Below, piece by piece: positions 49,291 to 59,687 of a stretch of 64,000 nucleotides of DNA. Every line of letters starts with the position of its first letter. Position 1 is the stretch's first letter. Source of the stretch: Tachypleus tridentatus (Eukaryota; Arthropoda; Merostomata; Xiphosura; Limulidae). Made by a program: the position numbers and the translations under genes. The notes under the pieces were generated by a model. It worked only from the letters and a program-made list of their open reading frames with translations, was not told the DNA's origin and made no database searches. Location of the stretch: positions 158,761,310-158,825,309 of the forward strand of contig NC_134837.1 in assembly GCF_004210375.1 (NCBI RefSeq). Direction: 5' to 3'.

Positions 49291-49400
49291 AGAACGGCTG
49301 GTATGGGAATTAACACTTTTACTAATAACGCAGAGAACAACGTTTCGAATTTCCTAGGTCATCTTCATTTTTATTTAAAGTGGGTTTCTTGTCATCAAGA
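49291..49400. mobile_element. partial diverged copy of the fold-back element
   Basis: CAGAACGGCTGGTATGGG, ATTAACACTTTTA, AACGTTTCGAA and CCTAGGTCATCTTCA match the left arm and loop of the element at 13256-13380. The right arm is missing or replaced (TTATTTAAAGTGGG). Confidence 0.75.
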
Positions 49401-49659
49401 AGGACGTATGTCTTTCCTTTAGGCTATCAGTTCAAAAGTTGAGACAATTAGTGACGATAGCAGGCTCTCAGCAGCTTTGCATGCAAATGCATAAAAGCTA
49501 TCAAACCTTCAGTAATTTCTAACTTATGCTATCTACGTTGAAAATTTCACAGATATGGAAATTTTAATTTTTCGTTTTTCCACTTGTAGGAGTGAAACCA
49601 CTCGCCATAATTCTATTAGCTGAGCTAAAGGGGTTAACCCATCCAGTAATTACTTACAT

Positions 49660-49745
49660 AGCACTTTTTTGAGAACTTAAAGTTGCACATTCAAATCTAT
49701 GATCCGCAAACTGCGAGTCCAGCGCCCTAACTACCAGGCCATAAA
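49660..49745 (-). mobile_element. tRNA-like SINE head, old copy
   Basis: The minus strand reads GGCCTGGTAGTTAGGGCGCT, GGACTCGCAGTTTGCGGATC, a tRNA-like head with a CGC loop rather than CGT. This matches the old subfamily at 20735-20930. Confidence 0.5.
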
Positions 49746-49960
49746 AAACAAATTATAACATCAAAATATAGTTTATAACAATATTCTTACGTCACTAACG
49801 TGCAACCAGTAGCTCATCGACTTAAATAAAGAGAGAAATGTTTAATGAACGTCCTGAGAAATATTTCCAATGTACCTACGAAGGTAATATTAAGGAAATG
49901 AGAAATTAATTTAGTCAAGATGACAATGTTACTGAACAAGGGGCTTACAGCAACACAGAA

Positions 49961-50054
49961 TGTGTGTTTTCTTACAGCAAAGGCACCGAGGGGAATCGAA
50001 CTCCTGATTTTAGCGTTGTAAATCCGTAGACTTGTTGCTGTACCAGAGGGGACC
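49961..50054 (-). mobile_element. tRNA-Val-like SINE
   Basis: The minus strand reads GGTCCCCTCTGGTACAGC, GTCTACGGATTTACAACGC and GGAGTTCGATTCCCCTCGG: a tRNA-like head with a TTTACAA anticodon loop (TAC, Val) and a B box, followed by a short TTTGCTGTAAG tail. It belongs to a second SINE family distinct from the abundant one. Confidence 0.75.
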
Positions 50055-50059
50055 ATAGG

Positions 50060-51945
50060 GTGTGAGGGTAATCTCTTAAATAAGATATGTCGAACTAAAA
50101 AGTGACTAGTTACTGTTGTAACATTTTCCTCTCACTTCCCAAATCTTCTATTATTATGGTCCAGTTTAATCAACAAAATATGATTTTCAATGTTATTTTG
50201 TATTTTAACGTACCCGTATTTTCTCAGACGAACAGAACTTTATTTGCATATTTATGTATTCTGAAATTGAAAGTAAATAATAATGAAAAAAAAATCACTT
50301 GTTCTGTGTAAGGTGAAATAACTGCAACATCTATAACTCAAGTTGATATATAATATATGAATATTTGTTTCTGTTATTAATGATACATGAAAATAAACGG
50401 AAAATAGTTATTTTAATCATTTGGAAATTCTTGAAAAGGGTTTTAAATTATCTTTTTGGGTACTGTTTAATGATGAGCCACTCATTAAGAAGGAGATGAA
50501 AACGGGTTAGACTGAAAGAACAAACTTCATTATTACACACCTATAACATGGGTAAGTCTTGTGTTTAATACGCTTACAGTTCTGGACCACAATCCCATTC
50601 AGGCTTCAGTTTAACTTCACTACGATCTTTAAAATTAGGCTGTTGGGTAGCATAATACAAACGGATTTGAAATTGCTGAATAGTCAATGTAAGTTGTTTT
50701 AAGTTATTCTATCCAATTTCATAATATGTTCAGAGGACTGTTGTATACTAAAAGAGTTAATGTAACATTTGCTCGACAAATGAACAACTAAATTACTATT
50801 ATTATTAAATCATTTGTCACAATGTTTAGGCCCAAATCAAACTTGAAAAGCAATATAAAAATTAATATTATATACTACAAAAGTGTAATATAAATGCATT
50901 TTCACTATTAATTCGAAAATTCATTCAGTTTACTGAGGGAAAATACTGTATCAAAAACTGTTAATAATATTGTATCTATTTACTCTAGTGGGCTCCATTA
51001 CATATTTCAGTAGCTTTTTAACTAAAGTATAGTAAGCATAATATTATTAGTTATAATGCTAATAGTTGAGTGTTACAGTTGTGACGTTAATGCAACATTT
51101 TTTAGAACATTTTCGTTATCCACCATTAAAATGTTACGCGAGGCTTAAATTTAGGTCTAACGAGCCTATGTTAGGTTAGAATCCTTTAGATCTAATAGGA
51201 ATAGTAATTTTTTATACTTATTTAGTAGAAAGTGTTAGGCCTATTGCTATTTGATCGACCTTGAGCGTTAATTTCTGTCGCGTCACATTACTCTTACACT
51301 TCTTCAGTTTTGGTTTAAGCATGTAATTAAGACTTATTAAGTATTAAATTAGCCTTATATCCAATGTATATACATTTAGAAGTAGTATTAGTACAAAGGA
51401 CAAATAAATAAATCAATTATTTAAATAATAATATAAAATTAGCAAAATGATAATCAAAAACTTAGATATTAAAATGCTGTTTGGATTGAGGAAATCATAC
51501 TGAAAACATTAATATCTCTTATAACAAAATGATAAACTAAAATCAAAGGACTAGTGTAAATGTTATATCAATAATTTTAATAAACTAGACAGTAGTTCAA
51601 ACCAATTAACTATAGACTACCAACGTTTTATGCACTTCGTAACTTCCAAAAGCTGAGAATTTCAACGTTGTTTAAATGTATTCTGTCGGTGTATTTTTCT
51701 GATAATTGTTATCTTTGTTTCTTGCATTATTAGATTAGCATGTGTCTAGAATTAAAAAGAAACGGTGTTAGCATTGCTGACAACCATATCATTTTTAATT
51801 AAAGAGACCTCTCCCCTTTAAATGTCCATTTTTTATCAGTTTTTCAAAATGTAGTGAATCTGATGAAATGCGCCAAAGATGATTCGTTTTTTTTCCCATA
51901 AAATATAGAAGTTTGTCCTTCATTTGGATGTTTATTTGTTTTTTC
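50060..51945. other. intergenic spacer
   Basis: Very AT-rich, with no repeat family or exon recognised. A 69-codon frame at 50102-50311 has no domain. Confidence 0.4.
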
Positions 51946-51951
51946 TTTTAG

Positions 51952-52009
51952 GCGACATAAAATGATATCAAACTACAGCTGAATGGCAACAATACGAACA
52001 CTTTCACAG
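51952..52009 (+). other. candidate small exon with start codon
   Basis: A strong polypyrimidine acceptor (TTTTTCTTTTAG) precedes 58 bp that end at ACAG|GTGAGA. An ATG at 51983 opens nine codons (MATIRTLSQ) up to the donor, in phase 0. Splice signals at both ends of so short a piece are suggestive of a first coding exon of a + strand gene extending past the window, but no partner exon was identified. Confidence 0.25.
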
Positions 52010-52714
52010 GTGAGACATTTGTCATACTACAAGATTGAATTTTAAATGTACCGAATTTTCTGGCGTCGAAAACGCACCTCCATTTTGATTAGCTAAATTT
52101 TGAAAAAAGAGAAAAAATATAAACATAAAATTAAGGTCGCAGAACTTCCACCAGTCTTACCAAGATGTTTGGTGGATTGTTTAGTGACTTATGATACATA
52201 ACTCATCTTATCCACTTCTCGTTTTTATGAGCTATATGCTTATCATATCTACCTTTGAAAGTGTATACCTTATATTACCACTAATTATTATATTATCAGT
52301 AATAACGTTATTCTAAGCTTGAGGAGTTAAAAAGAGTACCGGTATTACAGCATCATATCTACCGTGACATGTTCCTGTTTATTTATTTGTTATTTGATAC
52401 AAAGTAACTTATACATTTCATTCTGGATCATATAGAGAGGCTTAGATTACTGTCTAGTATCGAAACGCTTCCTCTAGGCTTAGGTTTAGGCCTATGAGCA
52501 ACATAGCCTTCGGCCTGGAAGACGCAGGTAAAAAATTTTAAACTTATTTTGGGGAAAAACTAGCGTCTCTGACGCCAGGAAATACATTACGTTATAAGAA
52601 AACCCGTGAAGACGAAGCTACAATTTTTGTAGGCTATTGTCATTGCTATGTAGATGATATATTTATTTTTTGAAACCATGGTTTGGAATTATATGAACAA
52701 AAATACACTTTGTA

Positions 52715-52890
52715 CTTCAGCTGTGGGTGTATGATAAGAGTGACTGTCACATGCTACTATTCAGTCTGACAAGAGTAGCTCAAGAGTTGGCGGTGGATAG
52801 TATTGACTAGTTGCCTTCCTTCAAGTCTAAAACTTTAAAACAGTAACAACTAGCACAAATAGCTCAAAATTTCATAAAAGAAACAAACTG
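52715..52890 (+). mobile_element. old diverged SINE copy
   Basis: CAGCTGTGGGTGTATGATAA, AGAGTAGCTCAAGAGTTGGC, TTGACTAGTTGCCTTCC and AACTAGCACAAATAGC are in family order. The head is missing. Confidence 0.7.
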
Positions 52891-53242
52891 TTAGATATAG
52901 GAAAATAATTGGAGATCTTAAAAGAATTGCCCTGAATAATACTGACTACACCATGTCTTCTGTCAAAAAGACTTTTCAGGATTATATCAAAAGGCAGACT
53001 TGTCTGTGACCACACACCTATACACTCTAGACGAAAATTTCTGTGTTACATCTTTTGTTAGAAACACAGTTTAAAAATATACTCTACATTTTAGGAGTGG
53101 AGTGTTCTTAAAATTTGGTCCTGAACATTCAACCATTCTCATAGATAAACTGTACTCGAATATATTTATTTTTTTCTTGCCCAACAGGTAACCAGTTTGT
53201 TTTGTGTGTTTATAAACTTTTTTTTCACTGTGGAAAATATAT

Positions 53243-53268
53243 CCACACACACACACACACATATATAA
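53243..53268. repeat. (CA)n-(TA)n microsatellite
   Basis: A CA tract of about nine units runs into a short AT tract. Confidence 0.9.
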
Positions 53269-54021
53269 ACAAATTTCAATTAATAAAAGAAAAAAAATGT
53301 ATATTTATATTGTGGTAAGTAGGCATACCATGCGTTTTCTATCTCCCATATATATAACTTTTTTTTCAAAATTTCAATGTACAGTGAGTATTTTGGTCTG
53401 AACATAGAAACCTGGTCAAAGCAGCCACTAACTTATTCTAACTCTAGTTACTCATAGAATTAGATCAGTCTACTAGGACAATACACATACTTCCTCCAGA
53501 GAAAGATTGCTATAATACTGGACATACTGTACAGAAGTAGACTGTGTTGATTTATACTAAGTCAGTTGAAGCCCTAGGCATATAAAATCCCTTGTTTTTT
53601 TTTAATGAGAATAACCATCAATAACACTCGCATCCTAAAAAAAACAGTATTTCATATATAATGCTATGCGATTTTATATTTTTACACAGATTTTTAACGT
53701 ACTTAACCAAATTAAGAAAAGATAAAAATTGAAATTAAGACTTAAAATTGGCATGATTGATTGGACTTAATATACTTAGTACAGTATTTTCTCGTTAAAG
53801 GCCATGCTTTCCCTCATCTTTTATTTTGATTGTTGTGGTTGAAATAAATATTGTTTTGCTGTATGACAATGTGTGTCCAGTCCCTTTAAATCAATTGAAG
53901 TCAGAGAAAGTTATATTTCTGCTCTACAATATACACTTTCTGGCGAGCTTTTATTTATCATTCTGTTTTTACCCTATCACTTTAAGAGAAGGCTGTGAAT
54001 CTGAGAATACCACAGAATAGC

Positions 54022-54272
54022 TTGTTTGTTTGAATTTCGCGTAAAGCTACACGAGGGATATCTGCGCTAGCCGTCCCTAATTTAGCAGTGTAACACTAGA
54101 GGGAAGGTAGCTTGTCATCACCTCCCACAGCCAACTCTTGGGCTACTCTTATACCGTTATATTATAACGGTAAAACGGCTGAAAAGGCGAGCATGTTTGG
54201 TGTGACGGGGATTTGAACTCGCGACCTTCAGATTACGAGCCGAGCGCCTTAATCACCTGGCCATGCTGGGCC
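54022..54272 (-). mobile_element. tRNA-derived SINE, near full length
   Basis: Reverse-strand copy with a perfect 12-bp target duplication, CCACAGAATAGC, at 54010-54021 and 54273-54284. A short internal deletion shortens the body relative to other copies. Confidence 0.94.
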
Positions 54273-54544
54273 CCACAGAATAGCATCCGAGTGAGAATAT
54301 ATTGTAGAGTTAGGTACATGAAAGTACTCTGAAATAGATAACACGTTAGAGCTACTGATAGAGTTAGTTGTTATAAGAAACTTTAAGCGTCAAATAAGTG
54401 GTACTGGATTAAGTGAAAATGAAGTACTGTACCAGTGACGACTCAAATAAAACTATAGAATCTATAGTAAAGAAAATACGTTACGCCATAGAAAATTAGT
54501 AAAAACACCTTTCGTACCTTTATTGTTGCTGTGGTTTTTAAGGA

Positions 54545-54640
54545 GAAAACTATACGGTGCTGTGTCCACCATCGGTATCGAAATTCAGTTTTTAGCATTA
54601 TAAGCCTTCAAACTTCTGAAACACTGTTGTGGGAAGAGAC
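54545..54640 (-). mobile_element. remnant of a tRNA-Val-like SINE
   Basis: GCTGTGTCCACCATCGGTAT, CGAAATTCAGTTTTTAGC and ATTATAAGCCTTCAAAC match the order of other old copies. Confidence 0.6.
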
Positions 54641-54835
54641 TTTCTTGTAAGTTTTTAATCTCAAGACAGCTAAACAAAAATAAAAAAAAGCAAGATAGCA
54701 AAGTCACACAATGTTAAATAAGTATATGTTTATTTTATGAGGCCCGTACGCAGAATGTTTGAAAAAGGGAAGTTCTAATTTCTGAGATCCAAAGCTAACA
54801 CATATTATGCGAAGTACAATCAGCATGCTAATACT

Positions 54836-55521
54836 ATCGGAGATCTTTAGACATACGACTACTGGTTGAAAGAATGCTGCTGCTACCGGAGACCTGTAAA
54901 CATACGACTACTTCTAGCTAAAAGAATGTTAATGCTACCGGAGATCTATAGACATACGACTACTTCTAGCTGAAAGAATACTAATACTACCGGAGACCTA
55001 TAGACATACGACTACTTCTAGCTGAAAGAATGCTAATGCTACCGGAGATCTGTGGACATACGACTACTTCTAGCTGAAAGAATGCTAATGCTACCGGAGA
55101 TCTGTAGACATACGACTACTTCTAGCTAAAAGAATGTTAATGCTACCGGAGATCTATAGACATACGACTACTTCTAGCTGAAAGAATGCTGCTGCTACTG
55201 GAGACCTGTAGACATACGACTACTTCTAGCTAAAAGAATGTTAATGCTACCGGAGATCTATAGACATACGACTACTTCTAGCTGAAAGAATGCTGCTGCT
55301 ACCGGAGACCTGTAGACATACGAATACTTCTAGCTAAAAGAATGTTAATGCTACCGGAGATCTATAGACATACGACTACTTCTAGCTGAAAGAATGCTGC
55401 TGCTACCGGAGACCTGTAGACATACGACTACTTCTAGCTAAAAGGATGTTAATGCTACCGGAGATCTATAGACATACGACTACTTCTAGCTGAAAGAATG
55501 CTAATGCTACTGGAGATCTAT
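54836..55521. repeat. 52-bp satellite array, 13 units plus a partial, with dimeric higher-order structure
   Basis: Units start at 54836 (a 49-bp variant), then every 52 bp from 54885 to 55457, with a partial at 55509. Core pieces: ACCGGAGATCTATAG, ACATACGACTACTTCTAGC, AAAGAATG. From 55093 on, two variants alternate strictly. One has GATCTATAG...GCTGAAAGAATGCTGCTGCT and the other has GACCTGTAG...GCTAAAAGAATGTTAATGCT, making a 104-bp dimer. There are no spacers between units, so it is a tandem satellite and not a CRISPR. Non-coding. Confidence 0.97.
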
Positions 55522-55756
55522 GTGAACAAAATAAAACGTACTCAGGATATTCATAATAATTAATTCTGATTTTTGCACCACGTCTTACCATACTGACTGA
55601 AGAACCGCGTGATTCATGCCATTGTATTAGCAACCAAAAAAAAAAAAACAGTTGAGGACTTCGTGTCACTGATGATACGAGCATGTTTCTTTTTTTTACA
55701 CTGCCATTTAATATTCATTTCCACTTAGCTATGTACATTTGTTTGTTAAAATGTTA

Positions 55757-56032
55757 CCACATGTATTTTGAACTTCGCGCAAAGCTACAAGAGGGCTATT
55801 TGTGCTAACCATCCCTAATCTAGCATTATAAGACTAGAGGGAAGGCAGCTAGTCATCACCACCCACCGCTAGCTGTTGGGTTACTCTTTTACGAACGAAT
55901 AGTGGGAATGACTGTCACATTATAACGCCCTCACGGCTGCAAGGGCGAGCATGTTTGGTGCGGCGGGGATGCGGACCCGCGACCCTCAGATTACGAGTCG
56001 CACGCCTTAACACGTTTGGCCATACCGGGCCC
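55757..56032 (-). mobile_element. tRNA-derived SINE, near full length
   Basis: Reverse-strand copy from TTTTGAACTTCGCGC to GGCCATACCGGGCC. No clear target duplication. Confidence 0.9.
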
Positions 56033-57399
56033 TGTTATTCAATCTAGTTTGATAACAATGAAATAGCAAACGTTGCCGGAGGTTAGAAACTTACAAATTA
56101 TCGCGTAATACAACTATACCACATGCTAAAGACATATTTTTAAAATTTTACGTATTTAAGAATCCGAAAAGTTTTAAGTATGATTTATACTTTATAGAAA
56201 ACGTAAATGCTTTTACAGTTATTTGCCTTAGTAACATTTTACTTACAAGTTTCTTATGTGACTGTAGTCTACCTGAATTTTAACTTCATCTATCATTTAT
56301 TAGTTTTGCTATAGAAAACTGATATAATGTGTGCAAACGACACATGAGAAATAAATAAGAGTATTTTCAAAAAGTTAATCTGATTTTTTAATATTTAAAA
56401 TTATTAGCTAGTTGAAAGCAGAAACTTTAAAAATTTAGAAGAATCTTTATTTTTATACTATGATTATATGATTACAATGAACTTTTTACATGATCATTGA
56501 TATGTAATGTGTGCTTTTAGGAAAGCAAACAGCATTTTGCTTTAGATCGTAATTTACTTTATTATGAACTACAATAGTGCTTCATAATAGAGATCGCACA
56601 AGAATTTGCTCAAACTTTAAATATAACATGTGGACAAGAACTACCTTGAAAAACAGACTTATTTTTGACATAACACTTAAAAGCTTCCTTTCGAATAGTT
56701 AAGACAACCCAAACGTTGATATTATGCAAAATTAAGTGATTTTCCCCATTTGTTTATGTTATTGTTTTACAAGGCTACAGCAAATTCGCCCGGTATTTTG
56801 CCCTAAAACCTAAGCAGGTGTGCTATATGAAGCACTGTGAATGTCTATGACTTATTTAAAAGCTAATTTATCGTAATAGATAAGATGTTGTTCTGAACGG
56901 CTGCTTTTGTACTCACTGCGTATTAAACACGTGTTTACACAAAATCTCATGCATAAGCAACCTGGTCATTAAATAATTTATAATACATAAAGATTTATTT
57001 AAAAGCGATGTTTACGACGTATATGTTTTATCTGAAAAGCTGTTTTTCTGCTGATATAATTTTACATATGCTTAGCGAGGTTTGTATCCTACTCTAGGCA
57101 TATATTTGCCCATTGCTGTACATTAAAAAACAAACACACAAGATAATTAAAAATTGAGAACTTAAAATCTTGAAATAGGGATAAAAGAGAAAAGTAAGAA
57201 AACAACACTGGAAATCTACTACTGAGAATTTGCTTAACCTACAAACGAAAAATTATTGCAAGTGATATTTACTGTAATATGGGATAACACATACAGGGAT
57301 TTTGTAAACAACAACAAAAAACAAAACAGAGAGTAGTTTTAAACATAATCCGAACTCTAATTTTGTTTTCGTGCTGCAAAATTTTCTAAGTCCTTAACT
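56033..57399. other. intergenic spacer
   Basis: AT-rich, with no exon, RNA or known repeat recognised. Confidence 0.4.
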
Positions 57400-57848
57400 T
57401 TCGGCCATTAGGAAAGTCCAGTGTTTCTCTAGTGTACGTGCTGACTGGAAACTTCAACTCGTGCTTTGTTCAACACTTTAACTGAAAACTGCCATGTGAA
57501 AGGTGTTCGAATTTCCTGTTGCGTATCTTTCGTATTCGAGTCGGTATTGTTCGTTGTTACTCGGGTTTGTTGTATCTACGTACAGTTCTGCGACTATATT
57601 TCAGAAACTTTTAACAGAGGACTGTTACCATGTTAGGTTTTCCCACTGAGACCACCATGGTGATTTTTTCTACTGTTTCTTATACTTAGTTGAAATCTTG
57701 AGTCCGTTTTCAGTGTTTATTACCACCGATAGTTGCGACTTACGCCAAGTGTATCGCCGCTGTCTATTTTGCATGTAGTAATAGCGTTGTCTTATTCAAT
57801 CAAACACTTGTCAACAGCAGGCTACTGAACAACATACCTGTGCACAAG
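57400..57848 (+). promoter_or_regulatory. possible promoter and first (non-coding) exon
   Basis: This ~450-bp stretch is visibly richer in CpG than its surroundings (TTCGAG, CTCGGG, CTACGTA, ATCGCCGC, TAGCG) and free of repeats. It ends at a good donor, CACAAG|GTAAGC, at 57849. These are the marks of a transcription start with a first exon for a + strand gene beyond the window. There is no long open frame inside. Chance is not excluded. Confidence 0.3.
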
Positions 57849-58544
57849 GTAAGCATGTTACTGCGTCTGTTTACATTGCATTAACAATGCCGCTCGTCTT
57901 TTTGTACATTACACTGTCACAATTATGGAAGTCGATCATTAAATTTGTGATGATACAATAAGTTCAGTTTGGTGGTAGGGTGGGGAAAAAAAACGCAGTA
58001 GTAAATTGTTGAAAAGCATGTAACATTCAATTGAACGCATATGTAAGTATGCAACTTAATATTTATTCTTGATAAATGGCTATAAAAATTTAAGAAACAA
58101 GATTAGTAAAAATTAAGTAAAAACGGAGGAATAGAGATCGTAAACAAAGTAAAGAAACAGTTGAATAAAAATGCAAATATTATGTTTTCAAATTTACATC
58201 TAGGACCTCTTTAGAAGAAGTAAACAAACAAGGCTGGTAATAGTGACTACATTTTATATCCTCAGGCTACAAATCCCTACTTTGACTCCACTAAAACTGA
58301 TAATTACTGTGTACGTGTATTTGTACGTTTTTGACGATCTCTAGTCCCATCTTACTAAATTAGCACTTTTTACCAATTTTAAATATAACTAATTTTGCTA
58401 ACCTTAAATATAAGGTTTTGTTTTTGTTCATCAAAGTTGTATTATATACATACATATATATTTGGATTTCATTCATCAATAGATTTTACTTAAATTCATA
58501 AATACATATTATGATTATTATTTTAACCTATAATAATTATTTAA

Positions 58545-58771
58545 AGGCCTTCATATTGCAGATAACACCAAAAAATGTTGTCTATAGTTTCGAAATAATT
58601 ATAATTTGTCATTTTTATGCAATTATCTTGTTTCAGTTGAGGCATAGAGGCCCATAGAATGCTGTGATTTTTTTCTTTTCTTCCAAGTATAATCTTTGAG
58701 CTCATAGCTCCATTTCTTGGCCGATTTTGAGATCTTATTACAGCCGCCGCTATTGAAAATTCCCTCTTGTT
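58545..58771 (-). pseudogene. possible hAT transposase C-terminal fragment
   Basis: A minus-strand open stretch begins NKREFSIAAAVIRSQNRPRN then SSKIIL. This resembles the hAT dimerisation signature (ERxFSxAxxxI...RxxL). The remainder up to ~58545 has no recognisable feature. It is short and isolated, with no terminal repeats seen. Confidence 0.35.
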
Positions 58772-59024
58772 TTATTTGAAGAAAAACATTTTAATTAGCA
58801 AAAGTATGAAAACTATTTGGTAAAATTGTGTCAGTTAAGTCTGTATAACCTTATTTTAATCTGTGATAATAATAATGTATTCAATTATTCTGTTACTTTC
58901 TTATTGATTTTATATATGTAATTATTAGAATTCTCAGTCGGTGAAACAGAAAAACTATTATAAACTGATTTGAAAGAGGACATTGGTTGATAACTAATGA
59001 AGTTTTTTATTGAAACAGCAAGGG

Positions 59025-59302
59025 TTTGTTTGTTTTTTTAATTTCGCGTAAAGCTACTCTAGGGCTATCTGCGCCAGCCATCTCTAATTCAGCAGTATAA
59101 AGCTAGAGGGAAGGCAGCTAGTCATCACCACTCACCGCCAACTCTTGAGCTACTTTTTTACCAACGAATAGTGGGATTGACCGTCACATTATAACGCCCC
59201 CACGGCTGAAAGGGCGAGCTTGTTTGGTGTGACAGGGATTCAAACCCGCGACACTCGGATTACGAGTCGAGTGCTTTTACCACCTGGCCATGCCGAGCCC
59301 AT
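59025..59302 (-). mobile_element. tRNA-derived SINE, near full length
   Basis: Reverse-strand copy with an almost perfect target duplication: ACAGCAAGGG (59015-59024) and ACAGCAGGGG (59303-59312). It ends 71 bp left of the long-TIR element. Confidence 0.92.
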
Positions 59303-59373
59303 ACAGCAGGGGAGATGCTTATATTTAAAAAGACACCTGTAGTTTGTTTAGAGTCAGTTAATCAATTACACTA

Positions 59374-59514
59374 TGTAACACAAATTTTTTTTCCAGGATA
59401 GTATGTGTTATTTCTTAATTGCTTATGTTGTAAAAGTACAGAAAATGGCTATTATTCCCTTCAAACTTCGCTTTGGTGACCTGGATATTGAAATTTAGAG
59501 ATTAACCTATTTTC
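59374..59514 (+). repeat. left terminal inverted repeat
   Basis: Begins TGTAACACAAA directly after a TA at 59372. Pairs with 61677-61825, apart from small gaps near 59393 and 59429. Confidence 0.72.
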
Positions 59515-59687
59515 TATGCAAAAACAGGCAAATTTGCACATTTGCATTTACATAAAGTCTGAATAAAACAACATATAAATCAAGATTTACATGTATTTAT
59601 ATTAAAGTTATACAAAAGTAAACAAAAATGTTTAGAAGTGAGTAGTTTTCGAGATTTGCGACTGAGATGTAAATCACTTTTACGTAT

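Noticed and set aside
54836-55521. CRISPR-like array
   Set aside because: Units are contiguous with no unique spacers, and the genome is animal.
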